A DNA stretch of 6,607 bases from positions 1 to 6,607 of the forward strand of contig JAHIYG010000145.1 in NCBI GenBank assembly GCA_018815265.1, read 5' to 3'. Positions within the stretch are counted from its first letter, which is position 1. Each line of letters begins with the position of its first letter. The notes beneath the pieces were generated by a model, which saw nothing but the letters and a program-made list of their open reading frames with translations, did no database searches and was not told the origin of the DNA. This DNA comes from Candidatus Altarchaeota archaeon (GTDB lineage Archaea; Altiarchaeota; Altiarchaeia; IMC4; SCGC-AAA252-I15). This document shows, piece by piece, positions 1 to 4,860 of this stretch. The position numbers were made by a program, and so were the translations under genes.

Positions 1-5
1 AGTTA

Positions 6-21
6 CCCCATAGCCCCTTAT
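6..21. repeat. 16-base direct repeat, copy 1
   Basis: The 16-mer CCCCATAGCCCCTTAT occurs here and again, identical, 90 bases downstream (96-111). The two copies flank a GC-rich stretch with two hairpins. Part of this copy (15-21) can also pair with 51-57 inside the first hairpin, so the repeats could compete with the local fold. With only two copies and a 74-base spacer it does not look like CRISPR. Function unknown. Confidence 0.8.
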
Positions 22-35
22 GTGGAATTTGATAT

Positions 36-95
36 AGGTTATCGAGCCCTATAAGGGCGAAGATAGCCTTTGCGTGTCGACGGAGCAAGCCGTCG
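36..95. other. Two-hairpin structured element, possible RNA gene or regulatory RNA
   Basis: Hairpin 1 (36-69) has an outer 8-pair stem (36-43 with 62-69, one G-T wobble), an internal loop GA opposite GAA that could form tandem G-A pairs, an inner 5-pair stem (46-50 with 54-58) and an ATA triloop. Hairpin 2 (78-95) is a perfect 6-pair stem CGACGG/CCGTCG with a 6-base loop. An alternative pairing of 55-60 with 93-98 would break both. The element is GC-rich inside AT-rich surroundings and lies between the two 16-base repeats. I do not recognise tRNA, 5S, SRP, RNase P, C/D-box or H/ACA signatures. The strand is undetermined, since these stems fold almost equally on either strand. The structure is seen in the sequence; that it is a transcribed RNA is inference. 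Confidence 0.45.
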
Positions 96-111
96 CCCCA
101 TAGCCCCTTAT
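96..111. repeat. 16-base direct repeat, copy 2
   Basis: This is an exact second copy of the 16-mer at 6-21. It starts immediately after the second hairpin (78-95). After it the sequence becomes T-rich and leads into the upstream region of the first gene. Confidence 0.8.
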
Positions 112-151
112 TGAATGGTTTTTGTCGTTTTGGAGGGGGTATCCAAGAGTC

Positions 152-204
152 GTATATGTTTCTATCTTTAGGGTGTTTTTAGTTTTAAGTGTGTTTTTTA
201 TTTT
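152..204 (+). promoter_or_regulatory. Probable AT-rich promoter region of the first gene
   Basis: TATA-like stretches GTATATGT (152-159) and TCTATCTTTA (161-170) lie about 25-35 bases before a possible GTG start at 189. The T-rich stretch TTTTTTATTTT (194-204) lies about 30 bases before the ATG at 231. No Shine-Dalgarno sequence precedes either start. Which box is used decides the true start of the gene, and the sequence does not settle it. Confidence 0.3.
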
Positions 205-230
205 GGTTTTTCCCGGTATTATACTATTTT

Positions 231-839
231 ATGGATGTTTCTAAGGTTCATTTTTTGGTTCACCCAGGTTATGGGTTGTCGGGTCATAAGTATGGGACGG
301 TTTCTTTGTCGGAGTTTGGATGTCTGCAAGAGAGTAGGTTGTTGCGTTTGTACGGGGAGAAGATAGGTTCAATTGAAGATGATGGTTCTCAGGTTCTTGT
401 GATTTTGGCGCCTACAAGAGGGGGTAAGTTAAGGGATGATGTTAAAGTTGATAGTCCGTGGATTGGTTTCATAAAGGAAGCTAAAGATAGGTTGGGGAGC
501 AGGTGTGTTGTTTTTTCGTCTCCCCTTTTTCTGCCTGTGGCAGAGGATAATATGGTGGTTGAGGATGGTGAGAGGGGTGTTTTTGCAGATAAACTGAGAA
601 AGACACTGTCAGTTAGGGGTTTAAACGTGGGGGATGAGACTGAATCCGAGGTATGGGGTCAGTCGACAAATTACTGCGTTAAGCTAGCGTATGATTGGGT
701 GGAGTCCTATATGGGATTTAAGGGGAAGCCTGTGATACCTGGTAAGTCCACGGATTTAGGATTGTTGGATGCTTCGATTTTGGAAAGTGAGCTTAGGTCT
801 TTGGGTCGGGCAGGTTATAAGACGGTGAATAGGCGGTAG
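231..839 (+). CDS. Hypothetical protein, faint cysteine-hydrolase (isochorismatase-like) signature
   Basis: A 202-residue soluble protein that I cannot identify. Predicted strand-like segments alternate with helices: KVHFLVHPGYG (5-15), QVLVILAP (54-61), RCVVFSSPL (91-99), then SEVWGQSTNYCVKLAYDWV (139-157). The last resembles the nucleophile region of isochorismatase/nicotinamidase cysteine hydrolases (G-x-x-T-x-x-C-V followed by a helix), which would make Cys149 the nucleophile. However, the usual N-terminal catalytic Asp motif is not seen; the matching strand carries HPGYG instead. The assignment is therefore weak. The frame stays open back to a GTG at 189, which would add the hydrophobic segment MCFLFWFFPVLYYF. 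I prefer the ATG at 231 because those 14 codons come from the T-rich promoter-like stretch. The gene is strongly G+T-rich. Its stop lies 29 bases from the stop of the convergent next gene. Confidence 0.75.
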   Translation: MDVSKVHFLVHPGYGLSGHKYGTVSLSEFGCLQESRLLRLYGEKIGSIEDDGSQVLVILAPTRGGKLRDDVKVDSPWIGFIKEAKDRLGSRCVVFSSPLFLPVAEDNMVVEDGERGVFADKLRKTLSVRGLNVGDETESEVWGQSTNYCVKLAYDWVESYMGFKGKPVIPGKSTDLGLLDASILESELRSLGRAGYKTVNRR

Positions 840-868
840 ATGGGAATGTGTGTTTTAATGTATGGTTT

Positions 869-1369
869 TTAAACAGGGTTTAGTATTAGTTCTATTGTTT
901 GTGTGGCTGCTATGGTTAGTAGGTTTACTGCGAAGATTGTTGGTAGGAATGGATAGGCTCCTGCGTCCCCGTATTGTTTGAGTATTGGTTTGAGTATTTC
1001 GTTGATTAGTATTGTTGCAGGTATTGTCAGGAGTATGTAGAGTGGATTAAGTGTTGAAAGCAGCGCTGTTAGTGCTGCGTGGTCCATTGTGCTTATCGCT
1101 AGTGTTTTCTGGGTTGTTATGATTGCGAGTGTGGTGAGTATTAGGAGCCATTTTGTCGCGAATGCTATCAGGTTCAGTTCCCCCATTATGCCGTAGGATG
1201 TGTCTGTTGCGAACATTAGTATTGTGTAGGCCCACCATATTTCGGCAAAGTCCTTCTGCGCAGCCATGCGCCTTAGGTCTGAGAGGGATGCGACTGAGAG
1301 GCTGCCGAGTAGAAAGATTAATGCATAAAGTTGGTGGGGTAGGGTGTAGAGGAGGTCTGTGTATTCCAT
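869..1369 (-). CDS. Small membrane protein resembling archaeal A24 prepilin/preflagellin peptidase
   Basis: A 166-residue, very hydrophobic protein with about five membrane segments (near 13-29, 44-58, 66-86, 99-122 and 138-163). Two features resemble A24 membrane aspartyl proteases, which trim class III signal peptides from pilins and archaellins. The first is SLSDLRR after the first membrane segment, with Asp31 at the usual first catalytic position. The second is STMDHAAL before the fourth, with Asp96 where family members have GxGD. A C-terminal GAYPFLPTIFAV stretch matches the family's P-F-x-P segment. The glycines of GxGD are absent (S-T-M-D), so activity is uncertain. It is also shorter than characterised archaeal FlaK/PibD enzymes, and no pilin is visible nearby. 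The coding strand is A+C-rich. The ATG start lies 32 bases from the ATG of the divergent gene, with no Shine-Dalgarno site. Confidence 0.6.
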   Translation of the reverse strand: MEYTDLLYTLPHQLYALIFLLGSLSVASLSDLRRMAAQKDFAEIWWAYTILMFATDTSYGIMGELNLIAFATKWLLILTTLAIITTQKTLAISTMDHAALTALLSTLNPLYILLTIPATILINEILKPILKQYGDAGAYPFLPTIFAVNLLTIAATQTIELILNPV

Positions 1370-1401
1370 CTTTTTTATTTTATAGTGTATAATTTGTATC
1401 T
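1370..1401. promoter_or_regulatory. 32-base shared divergent promoter
   Basis: Only 32 bases separate the ATG codons of two divergent genes, and they are almost purely A+T. On the + strand the run TTTTTTATTTTATA (1371-1384) lies about 20-30 bases before the ATG at 1402. On the - strand AAATTATA (complement of 1387-1394) lies about 20-25 bases before the ATG at 1369. These distances fit archaeal TATA boxes driving leaderless transcripts both ways. There is no room for a Shine-Dalgarno leader on either side, and the two initiation complexes would physically overlap. Confidence 0.55.
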
Positions 1402-2091
1402 ATGCATTATATTAGGCAGTTTTTCACGGGAAATGTTGAGGGTTGGGTTCATGATTTTTTCACAAGGTATAGTAAGGGGGAGTTTTTGGGTCCGGTCTGC
1501 GAGGTAGAGGTTAAGAAATCAATAAAGTTCAAAGGATCTGTTGAGTATTCCAACGTCTTTGGCGAGATGGTGTGTTTAACGGGTGGAGTATGCAAGGTTG
1601 AGGGTGCAATATTTGCAAAAGAAGATTTCAGGCCTACACTTGAGGGTTTGGGTATTGAGTTCACTGACAAGAGCAAGGTCAAACAGGGTTTTTATGTTGC
1701 TGAAGTAAAGGGAGAATACCCTGCAGAGGTTTTGTCTGGAATGTATGGGAAAATATCTTTTTCTCAGGCGCTTTTGAATTTGAAGTGTGGAAGCGCATCA
1801 TTGAAGTGCAAGAAGAAGCCTCCGAAACCAGGTAAGGAGAAGGATACTGAATTCATTAGCGGGGATGTCCCAGTTGACTCATGGGGTAAGGTTAGGGAGG
1901 AGGTATTTTTTGATGTTGGTGAATTCACGAAAGCCAGGGTGGAGAACACATTAGCTATTGAGAGCCTAGTTATTCCTGCGGGCATGCCCCCTGAGAGGGC
2001 GAGGATTGAGGCGAGAAGAAGGGGTAAAGTCAAGAGAAAGGTTATTTTGGATGGCGTCGAGAAGATGAGCGAATGCGTTTTTGAGATTTAG
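1402..2091 (+). CDS. Conserved-looking archaeal protein of unknown function
   Basis: A 229-residue soluble protein with no signal peptide or membrane segment; I do not recognise its family. The N-terminus contains WVHDFFTRYSKGEFLGP (15-31), a compact aromatic and charged segment that looks like a conserved motif. Residues 32-125 look beta-rich. Cys129 and Cys136 precede a lysine/proline stretch KCKKKPPKPGKEK (135-147), followed by FISG. The C-terminal part (197-217) is rich in Arg and Lys and ends with VKRKVILDGVEK, a basic surface that could bind nucleic acid or another polyanion, although nothing shows this directly. The start is an ATG with a TATA-like box at the right distance for a leaderless transcript. 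The last 50 bases overlap the 3' end of the convergent glycosyltransferase gene. Confidence 0.8.
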   Translation: MHYIRQFFTGNVEGWVHDFFTRYSKGEFLGPVCEVEVKKSIKFKGSVEYSNVFGEMVCLTGGVCKVEGAIFAKEDFRPTLEGLGIEFTDKSKVKQGFYVAEVKGEYPAEVLSGMYGKISFSQALLNLKCGSASLKCKKKPPKPGKEKDTEFISGDVPVDSWGKVREEVFFDVGEFTKARVENTLAIESLVIPAGMPPERARIEARRRGKVKRKVILDGVEKMSECVFEI

Positions 2092-3886
2092 GTTTCTTTT
2101 CCTTTTTTCCCAAGGTAAAATGGATTAATACATATGTTAGTGCAAGCAGAATTACATCTAGTATTTTGGGTGTGTAGACTTGTGTGTCTGTGACTTTGGA
2201 TTTTGAATTGCATGTTTTCTTTAGCAGGTATTGGTTCTGCATCATTACCAACTTTGTTGTCTCCGCTGCCAGGTGGCTTTTGGAGCAGATTTCGTCAAAG
2301 GCTTTGGTATAGTGGGAGGCGACTGCTTTAGCCTGTTCCTGGCAGAAGCTTTGGTTGGCTTCGTATATCACCGCTGAATAGCTTCTCCCAATCCCCCTTT
2401 GTCTGAAGTCAGGAATAAATACGGCGCAGAAACGGCTGACTTCATCTGCGGCCATATCATTGAAGACTCTCGACAATACTATCCATGAGTGTGCAGTGTA
2501 CATCATTACGTCGTATTTTCCGGAGAGAATTTCATTCTTTAATTCAACCTCGTTTTGTGAAAGATTTTGAAATGCACTATGGGGTTGGTATGATATGTTT
2601 TCTATGTCACGAAGCCTCTTGGCCCAGTAGGGGTCTTCAGCGCCGGTGAATTCATACCCAGAGTATATGAATCTGTCATCTCCAGAGGGTATATCCCATC
2701 CGAACGGTTTAAAAAACTCTGTGACTCCATTTTCCCGTATGTATTCTATCTCTTCCCGGCTTGACTCAAATAATATGCCCTTCTTTGGATTTGGAAGTGC
2801 CGAGAGGCCGGAGCTGACAACATTGTTAAATTGCCGGATTTCATCGTAGAAGTAGTTTGTCCTCAAGGAGCCAACAAACCCCGAATCATTTATTGAGGGA
2901 TAAATGAAGACTACTGCTACAAACAGGGTGAAAAATTTAGGTAGTCTTTTATGGAATATATGCACTGATGCGATAAGAAGGGGATAAACCTGAAGTGCAT
3001 AATATCTTGGAGGATGATAAAAACCCCACGCCCTACTCATGCTAAAGACAACAAAGGGGATGGTTAGGAGAGGCACTAAAATGATGGGTTTCTCCGCCTC
3101 ATCTGAGATCAGATAAACATATGCGAGGGCTAAAATCATTAGAATCAAAGCTATTGTGTGGACATTGAACGATAGAAAAATAAGTGCAATAGAGCCTAGA
3201 GATGACATTACAGGTTCGGCAGTCTGCGCTAATACGCCGTAGGTGAAAAAACCAGGGTGCAAGATTAGAAATACCAATGTAAGGACACCAGTTGGCGTGG
3301 CCAGGAGGATAGCGTCAAATATTTTCCTTTTGACGTCTGCTTCTTTGATGTAGAGGAAATATATGCCAGATATTATGATGGGTACTGCCGCAGTGTATTT
3401 GAGAAAAAGCGATATTGCAAATACAACACCTGCAGAGGGATTTGGGTTTTTGCTTGAGTAAAGCGTCAGGAAGCCTTTGAGGAAGAACACAGAGGATAAC
3501 AGGACTTCTGGCTTGTTTGCTCCGTAGGGATAAAGAAACAATATGAACAGGAATAAATCCAGAAAATGGTTTTTCACTCCAAGGGATGTTGTTAATTCAG
3601 CCAAGTACTTGAATGCCAATACAAAAGCCGCTAACTTCAGAAAAGCCATGCCAGCAAAGGCGTATTCACCGATTAGATAATTTAAGACATACCCTACATA
3701 GTAGATTATGGGGGCTTGATTGCAAAAAGGCTGCCCACCGAATAAGGTCCCTTCCCAGAGATATGTAAGGCACATATCCCAGCCGCCTGCGACATGGTCT
3801 TCCCAAAGGGGATACCTAAAAACCAAAAACAAACCTAAAACAATCATGAATCCGATTCGTAAATGTTTCAATCCTTCAGAATCCAC
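2042..3886 (-). CDS. Multi-pass membrane glycosyltransferase, GT-C fold-like
   Basis: A 614-residue membrane protein with about ten hydrophobic segments between residues 11 and 330, a large soluble region at 335-570, a last membrane segment at 574-592 and a Lys/Arg-rich tail at 594-614. The layout matches GT-C enzymes (PMT/GT39, ArnT and related families), which transfer sugars from polyprenyl-phosphate donors outside the cytoplasmic membrane. The first extracytoplasmic loop carries WEDH and GGWDM (28-38), where these enzymes have catalytic or metal-binding acids. It is followed by NQAPIIYYVGY (56-66), resembling the Q-P-P-L-x-Y stretch of the family. Substrate and acceptor cannot be read. 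The GTG start is supported by TATAAT at 3911-3916 (read ATTATA on this strand), about 25-30 bases upstream, implying a leaderless mRNA. An in-frame ATG at codon 14 is the alternative. The 3' end overlaps the convergent gene by 50 bases. Confidence 0.75.
   Translation of the reverse strand: MDSEGLKHLRIGFMIVLGLFLVFRYPLWEDHVAGGWDMCLTYLWEGTLFGGQPFCNQAPIIYYVGYVLNYLIGEYAFAGMAFLKLAAFVLAFKYLAELTTSLGVKNHFLDLFLFILFLYPYGANKPEVLLSSVFFLKGFLTLYSSKNPNPSAGVVFAISLFLKYTAAVPIIISGIYFLYIKEADVKRKIFDAILLATPTGVLTLVFLILHPGFFTYGVLAQTAEPVMSSLGSIALIFLSFNVHTIALILMILALAYVYLISDEAEKPIILVPLLTIPFVVFSMSRAWGFYHPPRYYALQVYPLLIASVHIFHKRLPKFFTLFVAVVFIYPSINDSGFVGSLRTNYFYDEIRQFNNVVSSGLSALPNPKKGILFESSREEIEYIRENGVTEFFKPFGWDIPSGDDRFIYSGYEFTGAEDPYWAKRLRDIENISYQPHSAFQNLSQNEVELKNEILSGKYDVMMYTAHSWIVLSRVFNDMAADEVSRFCAVFIPDFRQRGIGRSYSAVIYEANQSFCQEQAKAVASHYTKAFDEICSKSHLAAETTKLVMMQNQYLLKKTCNSKSKVTDTQVYTPKILDVILLALTYVLIHFTLGKKEKKPKSQKRIRSSSRRHPK
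2092..2110 (+). terminator. T-rich terminator inside the opposing gene
   Basis: Directly after the stop of the + strand gene lies a pyrimidine tract with T runs (2093-2096, 2097-2100 and 2103-2108). Archaeal termination commonly uses such U-rich tracts without a hairpin. Read on the other strand, the tract encodes the GKKEKKP tail of the glycosyltransferase, so it would serve two roles. The T tract is seen; its activity is inferred. Confidence 0.45.
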
Positions 3887-3906
3887 TCTAGACTAATATG
3901 ATTTTA

Positions 3907-3916
3907 GAGGTATAAT
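3907..3916 (-). promoter_or_regulatory. TATA box for the glycosyltransferase gene
   Basis: On the - strand the core ATTATA (complement of 3911-3916) is centred about 27 bases before the GTG at 3886. That is the usual distance from TATA box to transcription start in archaea, so transcription probably begins at or next to the start codon. No Shine-Dalgarno site is present between the box and the start. Confidence 0.5.
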
Positions 3917-3943
3917 AGTTTTCCGTGTTTCTATCGCCGGTTA

Positions 3944-3956
3944 GTTTTTATGTATA
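3944..3956 (+). promoter_or_regulatory. TATA box for the methyltransferase gene
   Basis: GTTTTTATGTATA ends about 20 bases before the GTG at 3975 and is centred near -25, the spacing of a leaderless archaeal transcript. A weak AGGT (3964-3967) could act as a minimal Shine-Dalgarno site if the start is further upstream. Together with the opposing box near 3911 this makes the 88-base gap a two-way promoter region. Confidence 0.45.
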
Positions 3957-3974
3957 CCATTCCAGGTCATTTAT

Positions 3975-4700
3975 GTGGGTCAGATTATTCATAAAACAGA
4001 TAAGGTAGCAAGAGATGACAGACCACCGGATACTGCAGGGATAGAGTTGAAGCCGCCAAACACTGGTTTAGTGCAGAGTCAAGAGTCAATAACAAGCCTT
4101 ATGAGGTATAGGGAGCAGTTGAGATTCTTCAGAGGCCTCGTTGGCAGCATAAAAAAACCAAATGAGAGGTTACCAATTGATTTGGTTGTTTTCTCTCTTG
4201 CATGCGCAACCGGTGAAGAACCGGCTTCAATTGCGGCCGTCGCATTAGATGAGATGGGAAAAAAAGGGATTAGGTTATGTGAAGACGTGAACTTGCGAGT
4301 TGTGGGTGTTGATATAGACAGGAGAAGTGTCGAAAAAGCCAGGGAAAAAATAAGCCATGGATTCACGATAAGGGATACTGTTGGAAAGTCATCGCCAGAG
4401 GACTTGGAGTTCGTCAACTCCCGGCTGAACGAGATTAATCAAGTGGTGGAGATACGTGAGGGAAACATCACAAAGCCGGGGGAAATAATGGGATTGACTG
4501 ACGCAAATGTTATTTTCCTTAACGCCGCATCTATACATGCATTCAAGCCGCCAAATAAATATCGTGAATTTGTAGATTACCTGGCACAACGGGTTAAAGG
4601 AAATTGTGTCATATTTACCACAGACTTATTTTTCCATAAAAATCCGGACTTCATTGAAATGCACTTAGACGATAAAACCTGGCTGTATAGGAAACGATAG
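3975..4700 (+). CDS. CheR-like SAM-dependent methyltransferase
   Basis: A 241-residue soluble protein with a class I methyltransferase fold of the CheR type. FSLACATGEEP (73-83) matches motif I of CheR (S-x-G-C-S-T-G-E-E-P), which binds S-adenosylmethionine. VVGVDIDRRSVEKAR (109-123) matches the acidic strand that binds the ribose. REGNI (161-165) and ANVIFLNAASIHAF (177-190) occupy the places of the later CheR motifs, but the C-R-N triad of CheR is replaced by L-N-A. RVKGNCVIF (206-214) resembles the last core strand. The 70 residues before motif I lack an obvious CheR N-terminal helical domain. No chemoreceptor or other che gene is visible, so glutamate O-methylation should not be assumed; the substrate is unknown. 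GTG is the preferred start because of the TATA box about 25 bases upstream. An ATG at codon 43 would still keep the catalytic core. Confidence 0.75.
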   Translation: MGQIIHKTDKVARDDRPPDTAGIELKPPNTGLVQSQESITSLMRYREQLRFFRGLVGSIKKPNERLPIDLVVFSLACATGEEPASIAAVALDEMGKKGIRLCEDVNLRVVGVDIDRRSVEKAREKISHGFTIRDTVGKSSPEDLEFVNSRLNEINQVVEIREGNITKPGEIMGLTDANVIFLNAASIHAFKPPNKYREFVDYLAQRVKGNCVIFTTDLFFHKNPDFIEMHLDDKTWLYRKR

Positions 4701-4705
4701 TTTTG

Positions 4706-4788
4706 TGGCCCCCAACACTAAATCCTTTGGTTCATTGATTGACGTTTCGTCTTCGATTCTTACCTCAGGTAACCCTCGTGGGGGGCCA
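4706..4788. other. Foldable inverted-repeat element between methyltransferase and eno
   Basis: A perfect 8-base inverted repeat, TGGCCCCC (4706-4713) and GGGGGCCA (4781-4788), closes a 67-base interior. An AA bulge (4714-4715) allows three more pairs, CAC (4716-4718) with GTG (4778-4780). Inside are two small palindromes: GACG-TTT-CGTC (4741-4751) and TACCT-C-AGGTA (4761-4771), which together form a three-way-junction-like fold. It begins five bases after the methyltransferase stop and ends 72 bases before the eno start codon. It could be a transcription end structure, a small RNA or a dispersed repeat. I do not recognise a known RNA family. Confidence 0.4.
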
Positions 4789-4812
4789 GTAAGTAATTTG
4801 AAGAAACACAGG

Positions 4813-4840
4813 TTTAAAAGGAAGAAAACACATATAAAAA
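4813..4840 (+). promoter_or_regulatory. Candidate eno promoter with two TATA-like boxes
   Basis: TTTAAAAG (4813-4820) would place the transcript start near 4843, giving a leader of about 18 bases that just includes the Shine-Dalgarno site. A second box, TATAAAAA (4833-4840), is spaced for a start at the ATG itself. The first box fits better with the strong ribosome-binding site. Both are preceded by purine-rich stretches that could act as BRE. Confidence 0.4.
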
Positions 4841-4849
4841 ACCCAAAAA

Positions 4850-4855
4850 GGAGGG
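4850..4855 (+). promoter_or_regulatory. Strong Shine-Dalgarno site of eno
   Basis: GGAGGG, five bases before the ATG at 4861, matches the CCUCC tail of 16S rRNA. It fixes the eno start although the frame stays open for 52 more codons upstream. It is the only convincing ribosome-binding site in the window, in contrast to the apparently leaderless neighbours. Confidence 0.8.
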
Positions 4856-4860
4856 TTAAC

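Noticed and set aside
36..69. Kink-turn for L7Ae binding in the first hairpin
   Set aside because: Tandem G-A pairs are possible, but the bulge is one base instead of three and lies on the wrong side of them, so it does not meet the kink-turn consensus.
6..111. CRISPR array or IS200/IS605-type ends
   Set aside because: There are only two repeat copies with one 74-base spacer containing hairpins, and no cas, TnpA or TnpB gene in the window.
1153..1392. 79-residue open frame opposite the A24-like gene
   Set aside because: Its Cys/Arg/Leu-rich composition is what the antisense of a membrane protein gives, and it runs across the divergent promoter.
4730..4775. C/D-box guide RNA between methyltransferase and eno
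   Set aside because: TTGATTGA on the + strand and CCTGAGG on the - strand only roughly resemble C and D boxes. They are on opposite strands and not properly paired.
4705..4860. 52-codon in-frame upstream extension of enolase from a GTG
   Set aside because: Enolase families start at the ATG at 4861, which has a strong Shine-Dalgarno site. The upstream part contains the inverted repeat and promoter and does not match any enolase N-terminus.
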